Source of the DNA: Caenorhabditis remanei
Lineage: Eukaryota; Nematoda; Chromadorea; Rhabditida; Rhabditidae
Reading direction: 5' to 3'
Assembly (NCBI RefSeq): GCF_010183535.1
Contig: NC_071333.1
Span: 20,458,587 to 20,522,586 of the forward strand
Length of the DNA: 64,000 bases
The notes beneath the pieces are model-generated. The model did not search any database, was not told where the DNA came from, and saw only the letters and a list, made by a program, of their open reading frames with translations. Position 1 is the stretch's first letter. Each line of letters starts with the position of its first letter. Both the position numbers and the translations under genes were made by a program. Shown here piece after piece: positions 32,425-44,714 of this stretch.

Positions 32425-34160
32425 ACAGCCGTGTTTCATCTGAAAAAGCAAGTTATGGTAAGAACTGACCTGTGTTCAAGATACTGGATTATTCACATTC
32501 CTCATTTCTTCGTTTCATTTTGTTATCAATCTCTCTGTATGCTGTCGGTTTTTGATTCCTTCATCCGTCGTTGCACTTGTGGATTTTTATGAAAACAAGA
32601 AAGATTGGTGGATGTCAGTTGAAAAGAAAAATAGAACATGCTTTAGTGATACGTTGGATTGAATATATTCTAGATCGGGAGGATTCAAACCCGCGTCTAC
32701 CGTGAGTAAACCCACAGCCCGGATAAGTATAGACCTCACGCAGCGTAACTGACCGTGTCTAACCGGAACCGACACAGATAAGAATGGTGGGGGAAGTCAA
32801 TCGAAATGAAATTATCCTGTTTTTGGATATTATTTATGAAATTCTGATAAACGAAAAGAAATTATCCTATTTTTCGATATTTTTATGAAATTTTGATATA
32901 TTCTAGATCGGGAGGATTCAAACCCGCGTCTACTGAAGTATCCTTCAGCCCGGATAAGTATAGACCTCACGCAGCGTAACTGACCGTGTCTAACCGGAAC
33001 CGACACAGATAAGAATGGTGGGAGAAGTCAATCGAAATAAAATTATCCTGTTTTTGGATATTATTTATGAAATTCTGATAAACAAAAAGAAATTATCCTA
33101 TTTTTCGATATTTTTATGAAATTTTGATATATTCTAGATCGGGAGGATTCAAACCCGCGTCTACTGAAGTATCCTTCAGCCCGGATAAGTATAGACCTCA
33201 CGCAGCGTAACTGACCGTGTCTAACCGGAACCGACACAGATAAGAATGGTGGGGGAAGTCAATCGAAATAAAATTATCCTGTTTTTGGATATTATTCATG
33301 AAATTCTGATAAACGAAAAGAAATTATCCTATTTTTCGATATTTTTATGAAATTTTGATATATTCTAGATCGGGAGGATTCAAACCCGCGTCTACTGAAG
33401 TATCCTTCAGCCCGGATAAGTATAGACCTCACGCAGCGTAACTGACCGTGTCTAACCGGAACCGACACAGATAAGAATGGTGGGGGAAGTCAATCGAAAT
33501 AAAATTATCCTGTTTTTGGATATTATTTATGAAATTCTGATAATTGAAAAAAGAAATTATCCTGTTTTTTGCTATTTTTATGAAATTTTGATATACGAAG
33601 AGAAGTTATCCTGTTTTTGGATATTTTTATGAAATTCTAATATATGAAAAGAACTTATCCTGTTTTTACATATTTTTCTCGAAATTCTGATATTCGGGAG
33701 GATTCATATTAATTCTAGGGGTTAAAACTCACGTCTATTGAAACGATCTACATGTTTTTCCTCTCAATCCGTTGTTTCCTTGACAACCGCATCTCGTACT
33801 CGACGAATCCTCATCCTTCGCGATTGTTTGTCTCCTCTGTGCCCGATTCACATAAGCACTGAAAAAGAAAACACTAGTTTGTAAACTCAGAAAGCAAATA
33901 GAGATTATGAGAACGAGTTAAGTTTTGGTTTTGAGAATATCTCAAAGAAGGCAGAAAAGAGAAGAAAGAAGAGTCACAATCAGGTACTGAGTGATGGCGG
34001 GACGACTGAACTAAGAAGGTGAGAATAGGAGACTCGGGGCGAGTGGGCGGAGTCTAGCAGCCATCTTGTAATGTTATAAGATAGGTCATAAAGGGTGATT
34101 TCTCATGGAGATGAGTGAGCAGATGGTTTGTGTTAACAGTATGAGACAATAGAAAAATTC
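32425..34160. repeat. Large repeated segment, copy 1
   Basis: The left part (CTGAAAAAGCAAGTTATGG, AACTGACCTGTGTTCAAGAT, TTCATCCGTCGTTGCACTTG, AAACAAGAAAGATTGGTGG) is followed by four tRNA-like units. The right part is GGAGGATTCATATTAATTCT, CTCAATCCGTTGTTTCCTTG, CATAAGCACTGAAAAAGAAA, GGGCGAGTGGGCGGAGTC and GGTGATTTCTCATGGAGAT. Copies 2-4 share the same order. No coding function is seen. Confidence 0.8.
32673..33490 (-). repeat. Four tandem tRNA-like units (231-233 bp period)
   Basis: Units start at 32673, 32906, 33137 and 33368. Read on the minus strand, each holds a B-box-like GGTTTGAATCC with T-arm, a variable-arm hairpin CTGAAG-GATA-CTTCAG, a possible anticodon arm GTGAG-GTCTATA-CTTAT and a weak D-arm region. 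The first unit has a different hairpin sequence that still pairs. The long variable arm suggests descent from a Leu/Ser-type or nematode V-arm tRNA. Acceptor-stem pairing is poor, so active tRNA genes are unlikely. The AT-rich spacers (ATTATCCTGTTTTTGGATAT) are conserved too. Confidence 0.7.
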
Positions 34161-34828
34161 AAACGAATGTGAAATAGGATTAGATGAGACGACCGCCATC
34201 TGGGGAATGACAGCTATTTCCTCTAATCCGACCGTTCAAGGTTCCAAGTTTTTCACAAAGACCGATTTCCCAAGGAGATAAAGAGGCAGATAGTAAACTG
34301 AGAAGAACAATGTTCCAGACAATAGACCGAGAGAGTGAGAGAGAGACAATGTGTGAATTAGTTGACATGTTTATTTTGGATGTAGACATCTGCTATTTAT
34401 GCAGTCTAGCGCCGCTGGACTAGTAATGGGGATGAAGGAAAACCCTAGTTTTGTAAGGCAAACTAAAGTAGAACTAAGAATATATATTAGTTGTGAAATT
34501 TGATCCTTTCTTGAAATTTGTGGAAAATAGGGTTGTGGCTAGAATGTACGAAAACCTATAACCTGAAACGCGCAAACACAACCCAAAACACAGCTATTGG
34601 AGGAATAATCACTCGGAGAGTTGTATAGAAGAGCACACGGCGTCAACCCTACACTATCTTTTTGTCAATTTCCAGAAAAATTATTAACAAATCACCAAAA
34701 ATGCCGCGGTTTGAAATACTGAAATACAGAAAGTTTTTTTTAGAGATAATTTCAAAAAGTAGGCATGAGTGGGGCGACAACAAGTGTGATCTCTCCCTCG
34801 GATCTCCTAATCGGACTTACTCCAATCT

Positions 34829-35040
34829 GGATATGGAACATTGTTTACTTCTCAAAATTGTTCCCAATAAATTAGTAGTTGAAATATTTTGTTTTTGTCT
34901 TTGTTCGTTTATTCTCTTTCACGAAGGCAGTTTAATACTAAACTGTGGTGAAAACGGAGATGTCTCAATTTGAGTCGGAAGGGCAAGGGCGGAAACCAAG
35001 ATGGAATCATGCGAACGCATTGAAAAAAATAGGAAATTAA
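34829..35040 (+). repeat. 3' block R, relic copy
   Basis: Contains GATATGGAACATTGTTTACT, CCAATAAATTAGTAGTTGAA (polyadenylation signal), TTGTCTTTGTTCGTTTATTC, AAACTGTGGTGAAAACGGAG and GGAAGGGCAAGGGCGGAAAC. It closely matches 48600-48800. No gene body remains upstream; 34678-34828 is only weakly open. Confidence 0.7.
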
Positions 35041-35258
35041 GAAATAGATACTCCTGGGCCAGCTTCGAGATAATCAGAGCGCCCTAATGTAAGTCATAAC
35101 CGAGCGCCTTGTGATAATTGTTTGAAAAATGGAGGGAGCTAGCATGAATTTTCAACAAATAAGAATGTGAAGAACTTTACCTACGTCATATTTATAGTTG
35201 ACAACTTTTTGTTTTATCAACCTATTTTTGAGAGTATTTCCTATTTACCGCCGTTCCT

Positions 35259-36720
35259 CATGGAATCTACTCTGAAAAAGCAATATTTGGTAAGAACTGA
35301 CCTGTGTTCCAGATACTGGATTATTCACATTCCTCATTTCTTCGTTTCATTTTGTTATCAATCTCTCTGTAGGCTGACGGTCCTTGATTCTTCCATCCGT
35401 CGTTGCATTTGTGGTTTTTTATGAAAACAAGAAAGATTGGTGGATGTCAGTTGAAAAGAAAAAAAGAACATACTTTAGTTATAAGATGGATTGAATATAT
35501 TCTAGATCGGGAGGATTCAAACCCGCGTCTACTGAAGTATCCTCCAGCCCGGATAAGTATAGACCTCACGCAGCGTAACTGACCGTGTCTAACCGGAACC
35601 GACACAGATAAGAATGGTGGGGGAAGTTAATTAAAAAGAAAATATCCTGTTTTTGGATATTTTTTTATGAAGTTCTGATAAATGAAAAGAAATTATCCTA
35701 TTTTTTAAAAATATTTTTATGAAATTTTGATATATTCTAGATCGGGAGGATTCAAACCCGCGTCTACTGAAGTATCCTTCAGCCCGGATAAATATAGACC
35801 TCTCGCAGCGTAACTGACCGTGTCTAACCGGAACCGACACAGATAAGAATGGTGGGGAAAGTCAATCGAAATGAAATTATCCTGTTTTTGGATATTTTTT
35901 TCGAAATTCTGATATTCTCCAGATCTGGAGGATTCATATTAATTCTAGGGGATAAAACTCACGTCTATTAAAACTATCTTCATGTTATTCTTTTCAATCC
36001 GTTGTTTCCTTGACAACCGCATCTCGTACTCGACGATTCCTCATCCTTTGCGATTGTTGGTCTCCTCTGTATCCGATTTACATAAGCACTGAAAAAGAAA
36101 ACACTAGTTTGTAAATTCAGAGAGCAAATAGAGATTATGAGAACCAGATAAATTATGGTTATGAGGATATCTCAAAAAGGCAAAAAAGAGAAAGAAGAGT
36201 CACAATCAGGTACTGAGTGATGGGGGACGACTGAACCAAGAAGATGAGAATAGGAGACTCGGGGCCAGTGGGCGGAGTCCAGCAGTCATCTGGTCGTGTA
36301 ATAACATAGGCCATGAAGGGTGATTTCTCATGGAGATAAGTGAGCAGGTGGTTTGTGTTAAAAGAAATGACACAAGAGGAAAATGTCTATCTATTTCATG
36401 TTCCCTTGAGAAAAGGCATGGAAACGAGTGGATTGCTTGGTTGCAGGAGTGAAAGGAATAACTGACTGTTTTCTACCAGTCTGACCTCATTGTGACTGGG
36501 GACTTATTCACTTGTCTTCACCTATTTGATTTCCCAGGAAGATAAGGGACAGATGGCTCTGTCTGCACTAGAGAAGAACAACAAGAACACGGGCCGACTT
36601 TTTCACGTTTATTACTTGTTCTTACCTGTCCCTGTGATTATTATTTGGGGACCGCTCGCAGATTACCTGACCGAATCTGAATGGTAATGTTTGGGGTAAG
36701 AATGGTGGGACAAGTCAGTA
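35259..36720. repeat. Large repeated segment, copy 2
   Basis: Same left part as copy 1 (GAATCTACTCTGAAAAAGCA at 35264), two tRNA-like units, then the same right part from 35929. It continues into GTCTATCTATTTCATGTTCC...GGACCGCTCGCAGATTACCT (36383-36690), which copy 4 also has at 43200-43490. Confidence 0.8.
35505..35860 (-). repeat. Two tandem tRNA-like units
   Basis: Units start at 35505 and 35740. The first has TCCTCCAG in place of TCCTTCAG, which changes one base of the variable-arm stem. Otherwise they are as in the consensus. Confidence 0.7.
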
Positions 36721-36989
36721 GAATAGAAAGCATATTGTTTTTGATACTTTAACTGAAATGTTCGAATATTCTAGTGGTTGCTGGTGTCTGAAGAGAGAAC
36801 TTATCATTTTTGAAATGAGGAATGAGGAAACAATCTAAAGAGTTGGAAAGGTGAAAGTGAGAAAGTTGGAAAAGATCATATGAATGGGAATAGTGAAAAT
36901 AACTGGGAAAATGTGTATGTGTGAGACTAGCGAATGTCTATAGGTTGAAGAAGTCACTTAAAATGAAAACCAATTTCAAACGACGGGTT

Positions 36990-38850
36990 GAAATCTACTC
37001 TGAAAAAGCAAGGTTTGATAAGAACTGACCTGTGTTCAAGATACTTGATTATTCACATTCCTCATTTCTTCGTTTCATTTTGTTATCAATCTCTCTGCAG
37101 ACTGGCGGTCTTTGATTCCTTCATCCGTCGTTGCACTTGTGGATTTTTATGAAAACAAGAAAGATTGGTGGATGTCAGTTGAAAAGAAAAATATAATATA
37201 CTTTAGTTATACGTTGGATTGAATATATTCTAGATCGGGAGGATTCAAACCCGCGTCTACTGAAGTATCCTTCAGCCCGGATAAGTATAGACCTCACGCA
37301 GCGTAACTGACCGTGTCTAACCGGAACCGACACAGATAAGAATGGTGGGGGAAGTTAATTAAAAAGAAAATATCCTGTTTTTGGATATTATTTATGAAAT
37401 TTTGATATATTCTAGATCGGGAGGATTCAAACCCGCGTCTACTGAAGTATCCTTCAGCCCGGATAAGTATAGACCTCACGCAGCGTAACTGACCGTGTCT
37501 AACCGGAACCGACACAGATAAGAATGGTGGGGGAAGTCAATCGAAATGAAATTATCCTGTTTTTGGATATTATTTATGAAATTTTGATATATTCTAGATC
37601 GGGAGGATTCAAACCCGCGTCTACTGAAGTATCCTTCAGCCCGGATAAGTATAGACCTCACGCAGCGTAACTGACCGTGTCTAACCGGAACCGACACAGA
37701 TAAGAATGGTGGGGGAAGTTAATTAAAAAGAAAGTATCCTGTTTTTGGATATTATTTATGAAATTCTGATAAACGAAAAGAAATATTCCTATTTTTTGAT
37801 ATTTTTATGAAATTTTGATATATTCTAGATCGGGAGGATTCAAACCCGCGTCTACTGAAGTATCCTTCAGCCCGGATAAGTATAGACCTCTCGCAGCGTA
37901 ACTGACCGTGTCTAACCGGAACCGACACAGATAAGAATGGTGGGGGAAGTCAATCGAAATGAAACTATCCTGTTTTCTGATGTTATTTATGAAATTCTGA
38001 TAAACGGAAAGAAAATATCCTATTTTTTTGATATGTTTATAACATTTTGATATATGAAGAGAAGCTATCCTGTTTTTGGATATTTTTATGAAATTCTGAT
38101 ATATGAAAAGAATTTATCCTGTTTTTACATATTTTTTTTTCGAAATTCTGATATTCTCCAGATCTGGAGGATTCATATTAATTCTAGGGGATAAAACTCA
38201 CGTCTATTAAAACGATATTCATGTTATTCCTCTCAATCCGTTGTTTCCTTGACAACCGCATCTCGTACTCGGCGATTCTTCATCGTTCGCGATTGTTTGT
38301 CTCCTCTGTGCCCGATTTACATAAGCACTGAAAAAGAAAACACTAGTTTGTAAATTCAGTGAGTATATAGAGAATAGAGAAGAGAGCGTGACGATAAAAA
38401 TCATGGTTATATCTCGAAGATGACCAAAAAGGAGAAAAGAGATGAGTCACCATCCACTACGGAGGGATACTGGACGACTGAGCCAAGAAGATGAGGTGAG
38501 GAGACTGAGGGTCAGTGGGCGGGGTCTAGTAGACATCTGGTGGTGCAATAAGATAGGTGATGAAGGGTGATTTCTCACGGAGATAAGTGAGCAGGTGGTT
38601 TGTGTTAACAGTAACAAGACCTGGAAAATTCAAACGAATGTGTATAAAACGAGAAGACGGGCATCTGGAGAAGGACAGGTGTGTCCTCTAATTCGATCGG
38701 TTAAGGTTCCAAGTTTCCCACAAAGTCATGCGTTCGGACCGATTTCCCAAGGAGATAAGGAAGCAGATGGTAATATGTGAAGAAAAACGTCCCAGACCAT
38801 AGACTGAGAGAGACAATGTGTGAATTAGTTGACATATTTACGTCGAATAA
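36990..38850. repeat. Large repeated segment, copy 3
   Basis: Left part from GAAATCTACTCTGAAAAAGC, four tRNA-like units, right part from 38157. It extends into GGACAGGTGTGTCC, TTCGATCGGTTAAGGTTCCA and CAAAGTCATGCGTTCGGACC (38660-38745), which recurs in copy 4 at 43085-43155. Confidence 0.8.
37233..37950 (-). repeat. Four tandem tRNA-like units (182, 182, 231 bp spacing)
   Basis: Units start at 37233, 37415, 37597 and 37828. The short 182-bp period lacks one spacer segment present in the 231-bp units, consistent with unequal exchange. The variable-arm hairpin CTGAAG/CTTCAG is intact in all four. Confidence 0.75.
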
Positions 38851-39499
38851 AGCCATCTGCTATTTACTCAAACCAGCACATTTGTAATAATAATAGCGGT
38901 CAGAAAAAACTTAAGTTTTGTTAGACTATAAGGGCAAGCTGAAAAAGAGGAACAAGGAACTGGAAAACATTCAAAAGAAGCAAGTTAATCCTAATCAACC
39001 TTTATAATGTCAATAATATCTCAATTTCTCAAAATTCTAACGAAAAGTTTTTCCCAGGAGAAAGTCTTCAAGGAGAGTGTCTAGAAAAGATGAACTTCTA
39101 CCGATTAGCATTTGAGCTTACTTCCAGACAATGGGATAACTGATAATCTGTGACTCGGAAATTCATACGCACTACAATTCAAAGAGAGCAGCCCAGAAGA
39201 CTAGCAAATGTCTAGTGGTAGAAGAAATCACCTAAAATGAAAACCAATTTCAAACGACGGTTGAAATCTACTCTGAAAAAGCAAGGTTTGATAAAAACTG
39301 ACCTGTGTTCAAGATACTGGATTATTCACATTCCTCATTTCTTCGTTTCATTTTGTTCTCTCTGTAGGCTGTCGGTCTTTGATTCCTTCATCCGTCGTTG
39401 AACTTGAGGATTTTTATGAAAACAAGAAAGATTGGTGGATGTCAGTTGAAGAGAAAAATATAATATACTTTAGTTATACGTTGGATTGAATATATTCTA

Positions 39500-39850
39500 G
39501 ATCGGGAGGATTCAAACCCGCGTCTACTGAAGTATCCTTCAGCCCGGATAAGTATAGACCTCACGCAGCGTAACTGACCGTGTCTAACCGAAACCGACAG
39601 AGATAAGAATGGTGGGGGAAGTTAATCGAAATGAAAATATCCTGTTTTTGGATATTATTTATGAAATTCTGATAAACGAAAAGAAATTATCCAATTTGTT
39701 GCTAGTTTTATGAAATTTTGATATATTCTAGATCGGGAGGATTCAAACCCGCGTCTACTGAAGTATCCTTCAGCCCGGATAAGTATAGACCTCACGCAGC
39801 GTAACTGACCGTGTCTAACCGGAACCGACAGAGATAAGAATGGTGGGGGA
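39500..39850 (-). repeat. Two tRNA-like units left of the nested element
   Basis: Units start at 39500 and 39731. Both carry CCGACAGAGATAAG instead of CCGACACAGATAAG. That variant also appears in the unit at 41786, linking the two sides of the insertion. Confidence 0.75.
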
Positions 39851-39956
39851 AGTTAATCGAAATAAAATTATCCTGTTTTTGGATAGTATTTATGAAATTC
39901 TGATGAACGAAAAGAAATTATCCTATTTTTCGATATTTTTATGAAATTTTGATATA

Positions 39957-41547
39957 CAGTGCGCGTCATAAAGATAGCCCCCCTTCCGATTATGTCGGTT
40001 CTGGCTCATCCGTAAGTTTTTATGAAAAATGGGTAACAGCATTCGATTCCTCGTGCGAAATAACCCCTGGGCGCAAAGTTTCATGAATCTCCTACAAAAA
40101 CTACGGGTACACCATCAAAAACTTGAAAAATAGGCCGCGTCATAAAGATAGCCCCCCTTGAGAATTTTCAATTTCTCCATGATTTTTTTCCGTTTTTTCA
40201 CTTAAAAACGTTTTCAATCGATAAAATTCGCATTTTTATCAGCGTTATCTTATTTTTCTCCATATTTTTACAGCAAAAATTCTACTTTGAAGAGCCAGTT
40301 TATGCTAAAAAGTCCAAAAATCGGGATTTTTGAGGAAAACGATCGTAATTCGCATTTCAAATAGAGGGAGCAATATTTTTGCACGATATTTTACTTTTTT
40401 CGGTACTTGTTTGATAATTTTATTTTACTTTTGGCTGAAAAAAGCGGCTCTGAATGCTCAGAGGCCATCCCAATGTGAAGTAAATTCACTTAGGAAGATG
40501 GTTTTGAGCTTCTTCAAGTTGAAGAACGTCTGAGAATCTGTTTTTGAAGTGAAATCTTTTTGAGAATGGTTTAAATAAACTTTTGTTATGTAACTAAGAC
40601 GTTTCTAAAAGACCTTACCAGGTTACAGATAAGTACTAGCAGTAGAAATCATGGTCAAGTTATTTTCACAAAGGAATATTGTGTTCTCGAACCAATAGTA
40701 AGTTTAAGAGATTTAAAATTATTTGAAATGAGTGAAAAACCTTTAAACAAAAACAATGTTTGTAGTTTCTTTTCAAAAAGTTGTCTACTCATCGTTTAAC
40801 TCACGATATCCAGTGTTTTACTAGTGAACAAAGATTTGGGACACTAGATCATGATTTGAAAGACTAGTACTTGTTACTAATTGGTCGAAGTAGTTCAGCT
40901 ATGTCTTGGTAATAAAATGAAACTTGATTCTACTATTTCTTTCAAAAACTATACCATAAAAACAGATTCTCAGACGTTCTTCATCTTGAAGAAGCTCAAA
41001 ACCATCTTCCTGAGTGAATTTCCTTCACATTGGGATGGCCTCTGAGCATTCAGAGCCGCTTTTTTCAGCCAAAAGTAAAATAAAATTATCAGACAAGTAC
41101 CGAAAAAAGTAAAATATCGTGCAAAAATATTGCTCCCTCTATTTGAAATGCGAATTACGATCGTTTTCCTCAAAAATCCCGATTTTTGCACTTTTTAGCA
41201 TAACCTGGCTCTTCAAAGTAGAATTTTTGCTGTAAAAGAGTGGAAAAAAATAGGATAACGCTGATAAAAATGCGAATTTTATCGATTGAAAACGTTTTTT
41301 AGTGAAAAAAACGGAAAAAAATCATGGAGAAATTGAAAATTCTCAAGGGGGGCTATCTTTATGACGCGGCATATTTTTCAAGTTTTCGATGGTGTACCCG
41401 TAGTTTTTGTAGGAGATTCATGAAACTTTGCGCCCAGGGGTTATTTCGCACGAGGAATCGAATGCTGTTACCCATTTTTCATGAAAACTTACGGATGAGC
41501 CAGAACCGACATAATCGGAGGGGGGGCTATCTTTATGACGCGCACTG
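39957..41547. mobile_element. 1.59 kb Tc1/mariner-type foldback element
   Basis: The termini CAGTGCGCGTCATAAAGATA and TATCTTTATGACGCGCACTG are perfect inverted repeats flanked by TA at 39955-39956 and 41548-41549. Arms of about 590 bp (to about 40543 and from about 40962) surround a 0.42 kb unique loop. The motif GCGTCATAAAGATAGCCCCC occurs twice per arm, at the tip and about 175 bp inside (40137; inverted near 41355). This is the layout of IR/DR-type Tc elements with two transposase-binding sites. Mirror-image 67- and 73-codon frames in the arms reflect the palindrome. No transposase is encoded. The empty site GATATATTCTAG is visible in neighbouring units. Confidence 0.9.
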
Positions 41548-41554
41548 TATTCTA

Positions 41555-42370
41555 GATCGGGAGGATTCAAACCCGCGTCTACTGAAGTATCCTTCAGCCC
41601 GGATAAGTATAGACCTCACGCAGCGTAACTGACCGTGTCTAACCGGAACCGACACAGATAAGAATGGTGGGGGAAGTCAATCAAAATGAAATTATCCTGT
41701 TTTTGGATAGTATTTATGAAATTCTGATAAACGAAAAGAAATTATCCTATTTTTCGATATTTTTATGAAATTTTGATATATTCTAGATCGGGAGGATTCA
41801 AACCCGCGTCTACTGAAGTATCCTTCAGCCCGGATAAGTATAGACCTCACGCAGCGTAACTGACCGTGTCTAACCGGAACCGACAGAGATAAGAATGGTG
41901 GGGGAAGTCAATCGAAATAAAATTATCCTGTTTTTGGATATTATTCATGAAATTCTGATAAACGAAAAGAAATTATCCTATTTTTCGATATTTTTATGAA
42001 ATTTTGATATATTCTAGATCGGGAGGATTCAAACCCGCGTCTACTGAAGTATCCTTCAGCCCGGATAAGTATAGACCTCACGCAGCGTAACTGACCGTGT
42101 CTAACCGGAACCGACACAGATAAGAATGGTGGGGGAAGTCAATCGAAATAAAATTATCCTGTTTTTGGATATTATTCATGAAATTCTGATAAACGAAAAG
42201 AAATTATCCTATGTTTCGATATTTTTATGAAATTTTGAAATATTCTAGATCGGGAGGATTCAAACCCGCGTCTACTGAAGTATCCTTCAGCCCGGATAAG
42301 TATAGACCTCACGCAGCGTAACTGACCGTGTCTAACCGGAACCGACACAGATAAGAATGGTGGGGGAAGT
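41555..42370 (-). repeat. Four tRNA-like units right of the nested element
   Basis: Units start at 41555, 41786, 42017 and 42248, with an exact 231-bp period. A degenerate half-unit follows at about 42573 (GATCGGGAGGATTCATATTA). Equivalent degenerate half-units end the other arrays near 33703, 35929 and 38157. Confidence 0.75.
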
Positions 42371-43544
42371 CAATCGAAATAAAATTATCCTGTTTTTGGA
42401 TATTATTCATGAAATTCTGATAAACGAAAAGAAATTATCCTATTTCTTGCTATTTTTATGAAATTTTGATATACGAAGAGAAGTTATCCTGTTTTTGGAT
42501 ATTTTTATGAAATTCTAATATATGAAAAGAACTTATCTTGTTTTTACTTATTTTTTTTTAAATTCTGATATATTCTAGATCGGGAGGATTCATATTAATT
42601 CTAGGTGATAAAACTCACGTCTATCAAAACGATCTCTATGTTTTTCCTCTCAATCCGTTGTTTCCTTGACAACCGCATCTCGTTCTCGACGATTCCTCAT
42701 TCTTCGCAATTGTTGGTCTCCTCTGTGCCCGATTTACATAAGCACTGAAAAAGAAAACACTAGTTTGTAAATTCAGAGAGCAAAGAGAGATTATGAGAAC
42801 CAGATAAATTATGGTTATGAGGATATCTCAAAGAAGGCAAAAAAGAGAAGAAAGAAGAGTCACAATCAGGTACTGAGTGATGGGGGACGACTGAACCAAG
42901 AAGATGAGAATAGTAGACTAGGGGCCAGTGGGCAGAGTCCAGCAGCCATCTGGGGGTGTAATAAGATAGGTCATAAAGGGTGATTTCTCATGGAGATAAG
43001 TGAGCAGGTGGTTTGTGTTAACAGTAACAAGACCTGGAAAATTCAAACGAATGTGGATAAAATGAGAAGACGGGCATGTGGAGTAGGACAGGTGTGTCCT
43101 TTAATTCGATCGGTTAAGGTTCCAAGTTTCCCACAAAGTCATGCGTTCGGACCGATGTTAAGGTGGTTTGTGTTAACAGAAATGAGACAATAGGAAAATG
43201 TCTATCTATTTCATGTTCCCTTGAAAAAAGGCATGGAAACGAGTGGATTGATCGGTTGCGGGAGTGAAAGAGATAATTGACTGTTTTCTACCAGTCTGAC
43301 CTCATCATGACTGGGGGCTTGGCCTAGTTGTCATCACTTATTTGATTTCCCAGGAAGATAAGGGTCAGATGGGTCTGTCTGCAGTAGAAAAGAACAACAA
43401 GAACAGGGGCCGACTTTTTCACGTTTATTACTTGTTCTTACCTGTCCCTGTGATTATTATTTGGGGACCGCTCGCAGATTACCTATCCGAGTCCAAACGG
43501 TAATGTTTGGGGTAAGAATGGTAAGACAAGCCAGAAGAATAGAA

Positions 43545-44630
43545 AGTATACTGCTTTTATACTTTTAAATAGATTTGAGTATCTAAAACTTTTCAGGGAG
43601 TTCTCGCACAAAAGGCAGGTGCGTATACCTAACATTTTACGTTTGTTACCATGTAAGAACCAAGCCAAACATCGAATCGAGTGTTCATTACAAGATTAAA
43701 CCGCACCTGTGTTTTTCTCTTCACTTCTTAATGCTTTTAGGTAGCTAAAAATGGATTAAGAGAGGAACATATTGCGAAATTTGAATACCTTTATTTTTCA
43801 ACATTTCATAAGGTTTGGTAAAAGTTTGAATGAAAACTGAAGGGCAGCCGGTAAAAAATTTATTACTTGGCAATTTTCCTGTAAATTTTCGGTATTTTCC
43901 GTCCCCTTTCATAATCATAATGCTCATTATTTTTGATATGTATCACTTTTAGAGTAGAAACAGAAAATAATGAGTAGTTGTCGGAGGATATGAGACATTG
44001 TGACGACATGGTCGTAAACACCGTCACGCAAATATGCGGACTTTCAAAATTTTTATGATTTTTGAGAGTTTTCGCTAAATTTTTCTTAAAATTGCTCCAT
44101 TTCGACGCTTATTGTGCATTTTTTTCCACTAATTTTTCGATTTTCACTACTCTCGATCGAGATCTACTCATTTTTAACGTTTCGCCGGCCGTTTTTTCAT
44201 AGTTTTCGCGGATTTCAATCAGAGAATATTTGGAAATTTATTGATTCTTGTTCGTCGCGTCTCCGTTGTTTTTGATGATTATCATACTCGTTGTCAGATG
44301 TGCAGATTTTTTTATAACTGAAAACTAGCTAAAAAGAATTTTGACATTTTTTGAGTTTTTATTGAAATTTAACTGCTCAAATTTTACGCTTATTCTGCTT
44401 TTTTTCACCAATTTGGGTATTTTTACCGACCGTTTTTAATTCAGTTTTTGTCGAGTTTAGTTATTTAGAGAGCTTCAAAATATTGTTTATTACTTTAAAT
44501 TTAAATTTAAAAATTATTAATTACTGTCCGCTACTTTTCCGTTGCTTTTCATAATCATAATACTCATTATTTGAGATATTTATCACTTTTAGAGTAGAAA
44601 CAGAAGATAATGACACGTTTTGGTAAGATA
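43545..44630. repeat. AT-rich DNA with diverged internal repeats
   Basis: No gene. TATCACTTTTAGAGTAGAAA with CATAATCATAAT.CTCATTAT occurs at about 43910-43970 and 44555-44610. The GTAAACACCGTCACGCAAA.A segment with GCGGACTTTCA occurs at about 44013 and 44890. These are diverged repeats of roughly 0.6-0.9 kb period. Confidence 0.5.
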
Positions 44631-44637
44631 TGAGACA

Positions 44638-44677
44638 CCAGCCTGTCTCCCCCGCCTTCGGCGGTTGAGCCGGCTGG
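44638..44677. repeat. GC-rich hairpin
   Basis: CCAGCC...CCGCC-TTC-GGCGG...GCCGGCTGG can fold into a two-part stem with a TTC loop. It lies 38 bp upstream of a tRNA-like relic and stands out in AT-rich sequence. Role unknown. Confidence 0.5.
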
Positions 44678-44714
44678 TCTCTCTTCATTCACGTAGTGAT
44701 TGACTTTTGAATGT

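Larger units (their letters stand above)
39262..43155. repeat. Large repeated segment, copy 4, with nested element
   Basis: Left part from 39262, two tRNA-like units, a nested Tc1/mariner foldback element, four more units, then the right part from 42573. Similarity to copy 2 resumes at 43170-43540. This is the longest copy because of the 1.6 kb insertion. Confidence 0.8.

Noticed and set aside
32587..37697. Repeated 60-73-codon minus-strand frames starting MSVPVRHGQLRC
   Set aside because: They are translations of the tRNA-like repeat unit and its spacer. The structure and the B-box-like motif explain the conservation better than a peptide.
40330..41191. Mirror-image 67- and 73-codon frames inside the foldback element
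   Set aside because: They are the same sequence read from two inverted arms. No transposase motifs are present, so they were not counted as genes.
32673..42370. Tandem array as a CRISPR locus
   Set aside because: Units are 182-235 bp with conserved spacers and eukaryotic context. No short direct repeats with unique spacers exist.
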